Shown here: one piece after another, positions 52,104 through 61,132 of the stretch | Layout of the letters: every line of letters starts with the position of its first letter | Position numbering within the stretch: position 1 is the first letter of the stretch | Source of the DNA: Hymenobacter sp. 15J16-1T3B | GTDB taxonomy: Bacteria; Bacteroidota; Bacteroidia; Cytophagales; Hymenobacteraceae | DNA length: 64,000 nt | Assembly (NCBI RefSeq): GCF_020711235.1 | Contig: NZ_JAJFAV010000004.1 | Span: forward strand, 419,246-483,245 | Reading direction: 5' to 3' | Notes under the pieces: model-generated | What the model saw: only the letters and a program-made list of their open reading frames with translations | What the model was told of the DNA's origin: nothing | Database searches by the model: none | Program-made: the position numbers and the translations under genes

Positions 52104-53213
52104 GTGAAATACTACCTCATTGCCGGCGAACGGTCCGGCGACTTCCATGCCGCCCGCCTCATGCACGCGCTCAAGCAGCGCGATACCGCCGCGGAATTCC
52201 GCTGCTGGGGCGGCGACATGATGGAGGAAGCCGGCGGCACCATGGTGCACCACTACCAGGAAATGGCCATCATGGGCTTCCTCGAAGCCGCCACGGCCGT
52301 GTTCAAGTTTCGCCGTTTCCTCAAGGAGTGTGAGCAGGACCTGCTAGCCCACAAGCCCGACGTGCTAATTCTAGTCGACTACGCCGGCTTCAACCTGCGC
52401 GTGGCCAAGTTTGCAAAGGCGCACGGCATCAAGGTGTTCTATTACATTTCGCCCAAAATTTGGGCGTGGAATCAGGGGCGCGTTCACAAAATCAAGGCGT
52501 TGGTCGACAAGATGTTTGTCATTTTGCCCTTCGAGCAGGAGTTCTACCAGCGCTTCGGCTACGACGTGGACTACATCGGCAATCCCACCGCCGACGCTGT
52601 GCACGAGCACCCAATGCCCGACGACTTTCACCAGCGCAACGGCTTCGACCCCAACCGGGCCATCATTGCGGTGCTGCCCGGCTCGCGCAAGCAGGAAATC
52701 GAGGAAATGCTCTTCGAAATGCTGCGCATCCTGCCGCCCTTCCTCGATTACCAGTTCGTGGTGGCCGGCGTCTCCAACCTCGACCCCGGTTACTACCGCC
52801 ACTTCGAGCGCATCAACGTGCGCATCGTCGTCGACCAAACCTACGACCTGCTGCGCCACGCCAAAGCCGCCGTGGTCACCAGCGGCACCGCCACCCTGGA
52901 AACGGCCCTGTTCGATGTGCCCCAAGTGGTTTGCTACCGCACCAGCGCCGTGTCGTACCACCTGGCCAAGTCCTTTATTAAGGTCAAGTACATTTCGCTG
53001 GTCAACCTCATTGCCGGCCGCGAAGTGGTAAAAGAGCTGATCCAGGGCGACTTCACCGCCCGCAACCTCGTCACCGAGCTGCACCGCGTGCTGGACGACG
53101 AGAAATACATTTCCGAAGTAAAAGCCGGCTACGCCGAAATCCGCGAGAAGCTCGGCCGCACCAACGCCGCCGACAAAGCAGCGGAACTGATGGTGGGGTA
53201 TTTGAATAAATAA
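52104..53213 (+). CDS. lpxB: lipid-A-disaccharide synthase
   Basis: A 369-residue glycosyltransferase that joins UDP-2,3-diacylglucosamine and lipid X into the lipid A disaccharide on the inner face of the membrane. Motifs: YLIAGERSGDFHAARLMHAL at the start, YYISPKIWAWNQGRVHKIKA, YIGNPTADAV, LPGSRKQEIEEML, VTSGTATLETALFDVP. The start is GTG at 52104 (cccgtgaaatac), chosen because the family begins MKYYLIAGE. It follows queD after the repeat. Confidence 0.95.
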   Translation: MKYYLIAGERSGDFHAARLMHALKQRDTAAEFRCWGGDMMEEAGGTMVHHYQEMAIMGFLEAATAVFKFRRFLKECEQDLLAHKPDVLILVDYAGFNLRVAKFAKAHGIKVFYYISPKIWAWNQGRVHKIKALVDKMFVILPFEQEFYQRFGYDVDYIGNPTADAVHEHPMPDDFHQRNGFDPNRAIIAVLPGSRKQEIEEMLFEMLRILPPFLDYQFVVAGVSNLDPGYYRHFERINVRIVVDQTYDLLRHAKAAVVTSGTATLETALFDVPQVVCYRTSAVSYHLAKSFIKVKYISLVNLIAGREVVKELIQGDFTARNLVTELHRVLDDEKYISEVKAGYAEIREKLGRTNAADKAAELMVGYLNK

Positions 53214-53215
53214 GG

Positions 53216-53311
53216 CCGTCATCCTGAGCAGCGCGAAGGGCCTCCCTCGCGCCCTGCACCAACTACCAAGCGCAGCCACAGACCTCTGATGCGAGGAAAG
53301 TGGCTGCGCTT
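53216..53311. repeat. dispersed intergenic repeat with 12-bp hairpin
   Basis: ccgtcatcct, then gcgaagggcctccctcgc, then aagcgcagccac (53268-53279), which pairs exactly with gtggctgcgctt (53300-53311). Read in reverse it matches blocks at 6-17, 69-86 and 105-114. The hairpin is 55 bp after the lpxB stop and could double as a terminator. Confidence 0.55.
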
Positions 53312-53325
53312 GTGTTTGCAACGTT

Positions 53326-53583
53326 TCATGCCTTTCCTGCATGAAACACACTGTTTATGTGAAACTTATAAACGAGGGCTCTGTTGCTTGGCACCCAGTG
53401 CAGGCAATACGTTTGTCTAATAGTTTGTATCAACAAGCTGTAGACAAGGTCTATGACCAAGATGACTAAACTTGGGAATTCCCGCCAGGTGGTGTTGTCG
53501 TAGTCGAAGAGTAAATGCGCCAAGAGGGAGCCGTCAGGAGTAGGGTGCCCATAGTAGTATCCCAAGCACCCAGTTAAATACAA
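53326..53583 (-). other. open frame of uncertain status (85 residues)
   Basis: An uninterrupted minus-strand frame that begins with TTG inside the clpX terminator and has no internal Met. It contains a plausible hydrophobic stretch (PSLVILVIDLVYSLLIQTI) and natural-looking composition (GYYYGHPTPDGSLLAHLLFD) in DNA of lower GC than its neighbours. It may be the remnant of a lost membrane-protein gene, or chance. I would not call it a functional gene. Confidence 0.25.
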
Positions 53584-53616
53584 AAGGCGCTGGAACAGCT
53601 GTTCCAGCGCCTTTTG
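53581..53616 (-). terminator. clpX terminator, perfect 36-bp palindrome
   Basis: caaaaggcgctggaacag and ctgttccagcgccttttg are exact complements joined directly. It lies 20 bp after the clpX stop, and T residues follow on the minus strand. Confidence 0.85.
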
Positions 53617-53635
53617 CTTAATGCAGTGTTGCGTC

Positions 53636-54862
53636 TTACGCCGCCCGCAACTGCTTCAGCGGCGACTTCTCGAATTTCTCGTGGGCGTAGTCTAAGTCGA
53701 TAATCAACTCCGTCTGATCCGTCACCGAAGGCATGTCGAACATGGCGTCGGTCATGATGCTTTCACAGATGCTACGCAGGCCGCGGGCGCCGAGGCGGTA
53801 CTCGTCGGCCTTCTCCACGATGTAGTCCAGGGCCTCGTCGGTAAACGAGAGCGTGATGCCTTCCATCTCGAACAGGCGGTTGTACTGCTTCAGGATGGAG
53901 TTCTTGGGCTCCGTCAAGATCATGCGCAGCGTGGCCTTGTCCAGCGGGTTCAGATGCGTGAGCACCGGCAGGCGGCCGATCAGCTCGGGAATGAGGCCGA
54001 ACTGCTTCAGATCCTGGGCCGTGATGTAGCGCAGGAAGTTATTGGTGTCCACCTTCTCGTCCAGCAGCGTCTTGGCGAAGCCCAGCGGCTTGGTGTTCAG
54101 GCGACTCTTGATGATGCGTTCAATGCCCACGAAAGCGCCGCCGCAGATGAACAGGATGTTTTCCGTGTTCACCGTAATCATCTTCTGCTCCGGGTGCTTG
54201 CGGCCGCCGTGCGGGGGCACATTCACCGTGGTGCCTTCCAGCAGTTTCAGCATGGCCTGCTGCACACCCTCGCCGCTCACGTCGCGGGTGATGCTGGGGT
54301 TGTCGCTCTTGCGGGCAATCTTGTCTACTTCGTCGATGTACACGATGCCGCGCTCGGCCGCTTCCACGTTGTAGTCGGCGGCCTGCAGCAGGCGGGTCAG
54401 GATACTTTCCACGTCCTCGCCCACGTAGCCGGCTTCGGTCAGCACCGTCGCGTCGGCAATGCAGAAGGGCACTTGCAGCACCGAGGCCAGCATCTTGGCC
54501 AGGAAGGTCTTGCCCGTGCCCGTCTCGCCCACCATGATGATGTTCGATTTTTCAATCGTCACATCGTCCTTGCCGGCAGGCTTCTGCATCAGGCGTTTGT
54601 AGTGGTTGTAGACGGCCACCGACAGCACCTTCTTCGCTTCATCCTGGCCTACCACGTACTGGTCGAGGTATTCCTTCATGTCGCGGGGCTTCACGAGGTT
54701 AAACTTCGGCGTCTTCGAGTTTGAACGAATCTTGTTCTCTTCGTTCAAAATCTGCTGCGCCTGCCCGACACACCGCTCACAGATGTGCGCGTTGATGCCG
54801 GAAATCATGATGGAAACCTCGCGCTTGCTTTTGCCGCAAAACGAGCAGGTGATATCTGCCAT
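53636..54862 (-). CDS. clpX: ATP-dependent Clp protease ATP-binding subunit ClpX
   Basis: A 408-residue AAA+ unfoldase. The N-terminal zinc-binding domain has Cys6, Cys9, Cys28 and Cys31 ([11 protein letters not shown] ... ICERC). Walker A is GETGTGKT (112-119), Walker B follows in [11 protein letters not shown], and the sensor region [15 protein letters not shown] and the ClpP-docking region are as expected. It unfolds tagged proteins and feeds them to ClpP. It is on the same strand as clpP, 430 bp further downstream, with its own TACCTTTG element at 54920-54927. Confidence 0.97.
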   Translation of the reverse strand: MADITCSFCGKSKREVSIMISGINAHICERCVGQAQQILNEENKIRSNSKTPKFNLVKPRDMKEYLDQYVVGQDEAKKVLSVAVYNHYKRLMQKPAGKDDVTIEKSNIIMVGETGTGKTFLAKMLASVLQVPFCIADATVLTEAGYVGEDVESILTRLLQAADYNVEAAERGIVYIDEVDKIARKSDNPSITRDVSGEGVQQAMLKLLEGTTVNVPPHGGRKHPEQKMITVNTENILFICGGAFVGIERIIKSRLNTKPLGFAKTLLDEKVDTNNFLRYITAQDLKQFGLIPELIGRLPVLTHLNPLDKATLRMILTEPKNSILKQYNRLFEMEGITLSFTDEALDYIVEKADEYRLGARGLRSICESIMTDAMFDMPSVTDQTELIIDLDYAHEKFEKSPLKQLRAA

Positions 54863-54919
54863 TGTCGAAGGAAAGTCGAAAAACTAACGGTATTAGCCGT
54901 GCCAGGGCCGATACAGTCT

Positions 54920-54927
54920 CAAAGGTA
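54920..54927 (-). promoter_or_regulatory. -7 element of clpX
   Basis: caaaggta on the plus strand reads TACCTTTG on the minus strand, a perfect TAnnTTTG, 58 bp before the clpX ATG. A TTG at the standard -33 spacing was not seen. Confidence 0.55.
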
Positions 54928-55172
54928 CGAATTCGCAAACGCCCCGCTCTCACATAAAAGTGCCGAACCGCGGGGCTTCTACAAAAAGAACAACCGTCTC
55001 ACCCTGAAGTTACCATTCAGAATGAGACGGTTGCATGTGCATCAGTTCAGCCGGTGAACTTTATGGCCGGACGGCTGGAATTACTGGCCGGAGGAATGCC
55101 CGAAAGCTAATCAGAACGTCATGTCGAGCGCAGCCCAGGCATCTCGCGTGCGGACCTTGAACCGCTAGAGAT

Positions 55173-55272
55173 GAACGTCATGCTGAGCTTGCCGAAGCAT
55201 CTCTACCGCTTCGTTAAGGTTAGTATCTCACGTCAGCACGCAAGATTCCTCAACAGGCTCGGAATGACGTTC
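55173..55272. repeat. 100-bp inverted-repeat element
   Basis: The ends gaacgtcat (55173-55181) and atgacgttc (55264-55272) are exact inverted repeats, with imperfect pairing continuing inwards (gctgagcttgccgaag against ctcaacaggctcgg). The left 40 nt recur at 60916-60955 with two mismatches. It has no coding capacity, so it is a probable non-autonomous repeat (MITE-like). Confidence 0.7.
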
Positions 55273-55292
55273 TATTTAAGCGCTCAGATTGA

Positions 55293-55997
55293 TTATTTCT
55301 CCAGCTTGTGGCGCTCCAGCACCTCGTCGATGATGCCGTATTCCTTAGCTTCGTCGGCGCGCATCCAGTAGTCGCGGTCGGAGTTGTCGTGCACTTCCTG
55401 GTAGGTTTTGCCGGTGTGCTTGGCCAGGATGTCGTACAGCTCCTTCTTCAGCTTGAGGATTTCGCGGGCGGTAATTTCGATGTCCGACGACTGACCCTGC
55501 ACGCCGCCGGAGGGCTGGTGAATCATCACGCGGGCGTGGGGCAGGGCCGAGCGCTTGTCTTTAGCGCCGCCGGCCAGCAGCACGGCGCCCATGGAGGCGG
55601 CCAAGCCGGTGCAGATGGTGGCCACATCCGGACCCACGTACTGCATCGTGTCGTAGATGCCGAGGCCAGCGTACACCGAGCCGCCGGGCGAGTTGATGTA
55701 GAGCAGAATGTCCTTCTTGGCGTCGGCCGACTCCAGGAAGAGCAGCTGAGCCGTGATGATGTTAGCAATATAATCGTCAACCGGCGTGCCCAGGAACACG
55801 ATGCGGTCCATGATCAGGCGGGAGAATACGTCGATTTCGGCGAAGCGCGTGGGGCGCTCTTCGATAACCGAGCGCGTCATGTCCGTGACGAAATGGCGGC
55901 TTTGGCCTTCGATGTGGTGCAGATACTGATCGACACCCAAGCCGCTCAGGCCTTGGCCCTTAACGGCGAATTTGCGGAATTCCTGTTTGTTCAGCAT
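55293..55997 (-). CDS. clpP: ATP-dependent Clp protease proteolytic subunit
   Basis: A 234-residue serine protease subunit. Catalytic triad: Ser135 ([12 protein letters not shown]), His160 ([10 protein letters not shown]) and Asp209 (SDRDYWM). [16 protein letters not shown] and the family C-terminus [14 protein letters not shown] agree. A 14-mer barrel docks on ClpX. Start ATG at 55995-55997 ([14 protein letters not shown]). A TACCTTTT lies 6 bp before the ATG, so it may have its own promoter and little or no leader. Confidence 0.97.
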   Translation of the reverse strand: MLNKQEFRKFAVKGQGLSGLGVDQYLHHIEGQSRHFVTDMTRSVIEERPTRFAEIDVFSRLIMDRIVFLGTPVDDYIANIITAQLLFLESADAKKDILLYINSPGGSVYAGLGIYDTMQYVGPDVATICTGLAASMGAVLLAGGAKDKRSALPHARVMIHQPSGGVQGQSSDIEITAREILKLKKELYDILAKHTGKTYQEVHDNSDRDYWMRADEAKEYGIIDEVLERHKLEK

Positions 55998-56066
55998 TGA
56001 CTGAAAAGGTAGGAGAGATGGTTAGTACGGCTGATGCCGGCGCCTGGGCCGGAGGTCAAGGGTACG

Positions 56067-56103
56067 AAAAAAGCCCTTACTCCGACGAAGTAAGGGCTTT
56101 TTT
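56067..56103 (-). terminator. tig terminator
   Basis: gcccttact (56073-56081) pairs with agtaagggc (56089-56097) around ccgacga, with A/T runs on both sides. It lies ~30 bp after the tig stop, so tig and clpP are probably separate transcripts. Confidence 0.82.
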
Positions 56104-56131
56104 TTAGCGGGAATCAACCCCGGCGTAAGAT

Positions 56132-57460
56132 TTACGCTTGCGGGTTGCTCCGGAAGTCCTCGGCCGTCATCGGCTGGTCCTTCACAACAATCTGACCACG
56201 CAGGCTGTCGACTACTTTGTCTGCCAGAATGGCTTCGTACTCCTGCACGTAGTTCTTGCCGTTCTCCTGACGCAGGTAGTTGTCGGCAAAACCGCGCACC
56301 GATTCGCGCAGCTCCTCCGATACCTCCGGCATGTTGAACTGGGCCAGAATCTTGTCCATGGTGCGGTCCATGATTTCCTCGTTGGATACCTTCAGGCCCT
56401 GGTCTTCCACCACTTTGTTGCGGATCAAGGACCACTTCAGCTCCTTCTCGTAGTCCGCGTAGTTTTCCTCAACCTGCTCCTTGGTCAGCTTGCCTTGGTT
56501 GGCGGCTACCAGCCACTTCTTGAAGAACTCCTTGGGCAGGTTGATTTCGGTCGAGTCAACGATTTTCTGGATCAGACGACGGTTCAACACGTTGTTCGAC
56601 TCCCGGTCGTAGTTCTCCTGGATGGTCTCGCGCACTTTGGCGTCGAAATCTTCCTTCGAAGTCACGATGTCCTTGCCAAACACTTTGTCGAACAGCTCTT
56701 GGTCGTACTCCGCCTGCTTCGAGCGGTGGATTTGCTCTACCTCGAAAGTGTACTCGCCGTCAACGCCAGCAGCCAGCTCCTTCGAGAGGCCGGTGAAGTT
56801 GGCAATCAGGGTGGCGTCGCCGCCGAAAGCGTCCTTCAGGTCGAAGGTCACCACGTCGCCGGCCTTCACGCCCACGAACTTGTCGGCGCCGTTCTTCAGC
56901 TTGTTGGTGGGCAGCAGCACTTTCTGCGAAAACTCGGTGGTTTCCTGCTTCAGCTGACCCGAAATGTAGTCACCAGCTTCGGCCGTTTCCGGGTTGGTGT
57001 TTTCACCGAACTGGCGGCCGATCTGCTCGTAGGTCTCGTCCAGCGTGTTCTGGTCCAGCTCTACTTTCGGGCGCTCTACTTCGAACCCGTCGCCGGTGGG
57101 CAGCGAGAAATCGGGCACCAGGCCCAGCTCGAACTGGAATTCGAAGTCCTTCTGGGTGTCGAAATCCACGTTGGCGGGCACGGGCAGCGGGTCGCCCAGC
57201 AGGCGCAGCTTGTTCTCCTTGATGTAGGTGTCAACCGCCGAGTTCAGCTGCTTGTTGATTTCGTCAACCAGCACGCCTTTGCCGTACATTTTGCGCACCA
57301 GCGCCGCCGGCACCTTACCCGGCCGGAAGCCCTTGATCTGCGCCCGCTTGCTGACGTCCTTGATCTGCTTTTCTACTGCTTCCGAGTAGTCGGCTTCCGT
57401 GAGGCGCACGGTCAGCAGGGCGCCCTGCTGTTCGTCTTTGTTGTCGAGGGTGATGTCCAA
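56132..57460 (-). CDS. tig: trigger factor
   Basis: A 442-residue ribosome-associated chaperone. The N-terminal ribosome-binding part (LTVRLTEADYSEAVEKQIKD, then KGFRPGKVPAALVRKMYGKG with the GFRxGKxP contact) is followed by the PPIase-like (GDYISGQLKQETT, KDAFGGDATLIANFTG) and C-terminal helical regions. The start is probably TTG at 57458-57460, because the family begins MDITLD and here the codon before DITLD is TTG; the longer ATG reading adds 33 residues without homology. It is first in the tig-clpP-clpX cluster. Confidence 0.95.
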   Translation of the reverse strand: MDITLDNKDEQQGALLTVRLTEADYSEAVEKQIKDVSKRAQIKGFRPGKVPAALVRKMYGKGVLVDEINKQLNSAVDTYIKENKLRLLGDPLPVPANVDFDTQKDFEFQFELGLVPDFSLPTGDGFEVERPKVELDQNTLDETYEQIGRQFGENTNPETAEAGDYISGQLKQETTEFSQKVLLPTNKLKNGADKFVGVKAGDVVTFDLKDAFGGDATLIANFTGLSKELAAGVDGEYTFEVEQIHRSKQAEYDQELFDKVFGKDIVTSKEDFDAKVRETIQENYDRESNNVLNRRLIQKIVDSTEINLPKEFFKKWLVAANQGKLTKEQVEENYADYEKELKWSLIRNKVVEDQGLKVSNEEIMDRTMDKILAQFNMPEVSEELRESVRGFADNYLRQENGKNYVQEYEAILADKVVDSLRGQIVVKDQPMTAEDFRSNPQA

Positions 57461-57587
57461 AACGAGTCGGAGGTTAAAAGTAAGCGGGCCGTGGGCCCAG
57501 TTAGATAAAAAGGCAACAAGCCCCCAACGCACCGGGGCCGGGGTGTTGAGGGCCTGCATCGAGGCTGCTGCCGAAACAGCAGCGGAG

Positions 57588-57672
57588 TGGTGCGGATGGA
57601 GGGACTCGAACCCACACGCCTTGCGGCACCAGATCCTAAGTCTGGCACGTCTACCAATTTCGCCACATCCGC
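57588..57672 (-). tRNA. tRNA-Leu(UAG)
   Basis: The acceptor arms gcggatg and catccgc pair, and the 3' CCA is encoded (plus-strand tggt at 57588-57591). The anticodon stem ccaga/tctgg holds loop cttagga, giving anticodon UAG. The long variable arm (tgccgcaaggcg) identifies a class II tRNA-Leu. TTCGAGTC is the T loop. Confidence 0.95.
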
Positions 57673-57897
57673 ATGCACGGCCGGCCGCCGCGGGGCCGCA
57701 AAGCTAAACAAGTGCCGCGGAATATCAAACCCTTGCGCCAAGTTGGCGGTTAGGCGGGGCGGTGCCTGGCAGCAGAACTTGCTGCGGAGCTTGCCAAGGC
57801 GTCTCGGTTGCTTGTTCGGTGGGCAATGATCAAGTAGAGCCGGAAATAAACCCGCATTATCCTTATCTTGAATAAACGGCCATATGGAGTTTTATAG

Positions 57898-58500
57898 ATG
57901 GCAGAGGCAGTTCATTCCACCCGCTTCAAGGATCAGAATCTGGTCCTGTGGTCTTTTGCCCGTAGAATATCGGTCTGTTGTCCTAACTGCCAGCAGAAGG
58001 CCGAGGTGGAAAAAGAACCTAATAGCCACCGCAGTAAATTTTGCTGCGTCAATTGTCATTACCAGCACAACCCCAACCCGGGACAGTACGACCTAAGCCT
58101 GAATGTCTATTGCAGCCAGTGTGCGCACCGAATCAGTATTGATAGACCGCGGGTAAAAAGTAGAAGGCAGGCTATCAAAGTGAAATGCCCGGCGTGTGAC
58201 AGCGTGAAATCCTATCAGCCGACGTATAAGCTCAGCTACTGGCCCGCATTTCGAACGGACGCTAAGGAGCCATTTTTCGGTTTGGCACTCTGGTACCAGG
58301 CACCATTCAAAGACGAGGTGCTCTGGGCTTACAACGCGGAGCACCTCCTGTACTTGGAGCAATATATTGCAGCCAAGGTCAGGGAGCGAAACAACCGCCG
58401 GTACGCGACCATGGTAGAGAAGCTGCCATTGTTCATGCAATTGGCTAAGAACCGCGAAGCGCTGCTGAAGCTACTTGAGCGGATGAAGCGGAAAGGTTAG
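57898..58500 (+). CDS. zinc-ribbon hypothetical protein
   Basis: A 200-residue protein with four CxxC pairs: Cys28-Cys31 (CPNC), Cys50-Cys53 (CVNC), Cys72-Cys75 (CSQC) and Cys97-Cys100 (CPAC), which should form two zinc ribbons. A hydrophobic/aromatic middle (YWPAFRTDAKEPFFGLALWY) and a basic, helical C-terminal third (EQYIAAKVRERNNRRY, KLLERMKRKG) follow. GC content and codon use are visibly lower than in the neighbours, suggesting later acquisition. It stands alone on the tRNA side of spoT. DNA or RNA binding is a guess. Confidence 0.82.
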   Translation: MAEAVHSTRFKDQNLVLWSFARRISVCCPNCQQKAEVEKEPNSHRSKFCCVNCHYQHNPNPGQYDLSLNVYCSQCAHRISIDRPRVKSRRQAIKVKCPACDSVKSYQPTYKLSYWPAFRTDAKEPFFGLALWYQAPFKDEVLWAYNAEHLLYLEQYIAAKVRERNNRRYATMVEKLPLFMQLAKNREALLKLLERMKRKG

Positions 58501-58684
58501 GGACATGACTTTGCATTCAACGCTTTTGGCAACGCCTATCCCTGTTCCGTTGTTATCTTAATAGGTATACCAATCCGAACCGTTCACTCGAACAGTCCGG
58601 CCCCGCGAAGTCCACCCCACCGGGCGCGGTTTTCGTACCTTCGTCGGCCGCCTTCCGCAAGCGGCCCGCAGTGCTTTTTCGCCA

Positions 58685-60892
58685 ATGGCAACTCTCATAG
58701 ATCCGGAGGTAGAGCGGCAGGAAATCCTGCGCCACTACCGCAAACTGCTCCGCACGGCCAAGCCCTACCTGAAGGGTGGCGACGCCAAGCTCATCAAAAA
58801 GGCCTTCAACACCTCCCTGGAGGCCCACAAGGACATGCGCCGCAAGTCCGGTGAGCCGTACATCCTGCACCCGCTGGCCGTGGCCCAAATTGTGGTGGAG
58901 GAAATCGGCCTGGGCACCACCAGCATCGTGGCCGCCCTGCTGCACGACGTGGTGGAGGACACGCCCTGGGAAATTTCCGACGTGGAGCGGGAGTTCGGTA
59001 CCAAGGTCGCCCGCATCGTCGACGGCCTCACGAAGATTTCGGGTGTGTTCGATTACGGCACCTCCGAGCAGGCCGAGAACTTCCGCAAGATGCTGCTAAC
59101 GCTGTCGGAAGACGTGCGCGTTATCCTCATCAAAATCGCCGACCGTCTGCACAACATGCGGACGCTCGACTCGATGCCGCGCCACAAGCAGCTCAAAATC
59201 GCCTCGGAAACCATCTACCTCTACGCCCCGCTGGCCCACCGCCTCGGTCTCTACGCCATCAAGAGCGAGCTGGAGGACCTGCACCTGAAGTACACCGACA
59301 CCGATACCTTCCGCGACCTGACGCAGAAGGTGCGCCAGAGCCGCGGCGCCCGCAACCGATTTATTAAGGAGTTCGTGGCTCCGCTCGACGATGAGCTGAA
59401 AGCCCAGGGCTTCGACTTCGAAATCAAGGGCCGTCCCAAGAGCATCTATTCCATCCTGCGGAAGATGCGCAAGCAGAATATTCCCTTCGAGGAAGTCTAC
59501 GACCTGTTTGCCATCCGCATCATTCTCGACGTGCCGCCGGAGCAGGAAAAAGCCGCCTGCTGGCGCGTCTACTCTATCGTCACCGACTTCTACCAGCCCA
59601 ACCCCGACCGCCTGCGCGACTGGGTGAGCACGCCCAAAGCCAACGGTTACGAGAGCCTGCACACCACCGTCATGTCTCAAACCGGTCAGTGGGTAGAAGT
59701 GCAAATCCGCTCTCGGCGTATGGACGACATTGCCGAAAAAGGCTACGCCGCGCACTGGAAATACAAGGACACCGGCGCCGTGCAACCCGAGTCCTCGCTC
59801 GAAGCGTGGATCAACAAGGTGCGCGAGATGCTCGAAACCAACAACTCCAGCGCCCTGGAGTTCATGGACGAGTTCCGCCAGAACCTCTTCGTCAAGGAGG
59901 TTTACGTCTTTACCCCGAAAGGCAAGCTGGTCATCCTGCCCGACGGCGCCACGGCCCTGGATTTCGCTTTCGAAATCCACACCCACATCGGTCTGCAGTG
60001 CCTCGGCGCCAAAGTCAACCAGAAGCTAGAGCCGCTGAGCTACCGGCTGCGCAACGGTGACCAGGTCGAAATCCTAACCTCGCAAAAGCAGCGCCCAACC
60101 GAGGAGTGGCTTAGCTATGTGACTACGTCCAAGGCCCGCACCCGCATCAAGGACTACCTGCGCGACGACAAGCGGGCCAAGGCCGAGGATGGCAAGTTCC
60201 TGCTCGAAAAGCGCTTGGAGCTGATAGGAGTGGAGCAGACCCAGGACAACCTGAACCGCCTGCTGGCGCACTTCAACGTTCATAACGCCCACGAATTCTA
60301 TTACCGCTTGGCAATTGGCCAAGTCGATGGCCGCGAAATCAAGGAAAGTCTCTTCGACCCGACCGTCCCGCTCCCGCGTACCCCGTCGATGCTGGAGCCG
60401 AAGACTTTCGACCAGGAAGTGCAGAAGCTGCGCGGCGTGCGCCCGGATATGTTAGTTATCGGCCAGACCACCGACCACATCCGTTACACGATTGCCACCT
60501 GCTGCAACCCCATCCCAGGCGACGACGTGTTCGGCTTCGAAACCGACCAGGGTATCGTTATTCACCGTACGTCCTGCCCCAAGGCCACTACGCTCATGTC
60601 CAGCTTCGGCAACCGCATTGTGCGCGCCAAGTGGACCGAGCAGCTGGAACTGGCCTTCTTGGCCGGCATCCGCATCAAAGGCTCCGACCGCGTCGGCCTC
60701 GTCAACGACGTCACCAAAATCATTTCGAACAGCCTCAAGGTAAACATGCGCTCCATCACCATCGACTCCGATGACGGCATGTTTGAGGGCCAGATCATGG
60801 TGTTCGTCAATGACACGGCCCACCTCGAAAAGCTCATCCAGCGCCTGAGCCGCGTCCGCGGCGTGTTGTCCGTCGAACGTTTCGGTTCCTAA
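58685..60892 (+). CDS. bifunctional (p)ppGpp synthetase/hydrolase, RelA/SpoT type
   Basis: A 735-residue long RSH. The HD hydrolase domain carries HDVVEDT (87-93) and IADRLHNMRTL; the synthetase domain has GRPKSIYSI (249-257), VYDLFAIRII, GYESLHTTV (321-329) and EVQIRSRRMDDIAEKGYAAH. TGS is VFTPKGKLVILPDGATALDF, then a Cys-rich helical part (ATCCNPIPGDDVFGF) and a C-terminal ACT domain ending RLSRVRGVLSVERFGS. The motif before GYESLH is DRLRD (basic, as in bifunctional enzymes), so both activities are expected. It controls the stringent response. Confidence 0.96.
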   Translation: MATLIDPEVERQEILRHYRKLLRTAKPYLKGGDAKLIKKAFNTSLEAHKDMRRKSGEPYILHPLAVAQIVVEEIGLGTTSIVAALLHDVVEDTPWEISDVEREFGTKVARIVDGLTKISGVFDYGTSEQAENFRKMLLTLSEDVRVILIKIADRLHNMRTLDSMPRHKQLKIASETIYLYAPLAHRLGLYAIKSELEDLHLKYTDTDTFRDLTQKVRQSRGARNRFIKEFVAPLDDELKAQGFDFEIKGRPKSIYSILRKMRKQNIPFEEVYDLFAIRIILDVPPEQEKAACWRVYSIVTDFYQPNPDRLRDWVSTPKANGYESLHTTVMSQTGQWVEVQIRSRRMDDIAEKGYAAHWKYKDTGAVQPESSLEAWINKVREMLETNNSSALEFMDEFRQNLFVKEVYVFTPKGKLVILPDGATALDFAFEIHTHIGLQCLGAKVNQKLEPLSYRLRNGDQVEILTSQKQRPTEEWLSYVTTSKARTRIKDYLRDDKRAKAEDGKFLLEKRLELIGVEQTQDNLNRLLAHFNVHNAHEFYYRLAIGQVDGREIKESLFDPTVPLPRTPSMLEPKTFDQEVQKLRGVRPDMLVIGQTTDHIRYTIATCCNPIPGDDVFGFETDQGIVIHRTSCPKATTLMSSFGNRIVRAKWTEQLELAFLAGIRIKGSDRVGLVNDVTKIISNSLKVNMRSITIDSDDGMFEGQIMVFVNDTAHLEKLIQRLSRVRGVLSVERFGS

Positions 60893-60915
60893 ACTATATG
60901 GACAGCAATGATAAA

Positions 60916-60955
60916 GAACGTCATGCTGAGCTTGTCGAAGCATCTCTACTGCTTC
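60916..60955. repeat. partial dispersed repeat
   Basis: 40 nt starting gaacgtcatgctgagc match 55173-55212 with two mismatches. No matching right end is present, so it is a half copy. It lies in the 240-bp gap between the RSH gene and the Fur gene; the rest holds nothing recognisable. Confidence 0.7.
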
Positions 60956-61132
60956 TTTCAATTGTTGTCCACAAACCATAAAACGGCTCTGCAGTACAAC
61001 GAAGTCCAAAACCAGTACTCCTTAGTATATATAGGAGCCGGCCACCAGTAAATCCATCCGACCCATAATTGTGCTGCGACAAAACCACCCGCATCATGGT
61101 TATCAGTCCCGAATCATAGCCCATCTGCGCTC

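Larger units (their letters stand above)
54863..55292. other. 430-bp gap between clpX and clpP with repeats
   Basis: No gene. It contains a clpX promoter element (54920-54927), a partial repeat unit starting gaacgtcatgtcgagc (55114 on), and a complete 100-bp repeat at 55173-55272. Confidence 0.6.

Noticed and set aside
53326..53583. Membrane protein gene downstream of clpX
   Set aside because: Its only start is a TTG inside the clpX terminator and it has no internal Met; kept only as an uncertain remnant.
57588..58500. tRNA-Leu as integration site of an island
   Set aside because: The foreign-looking gene lies on the 5' side of the tRNA, and no duplicated tRNA end, integrase or other mobile gene is visible.
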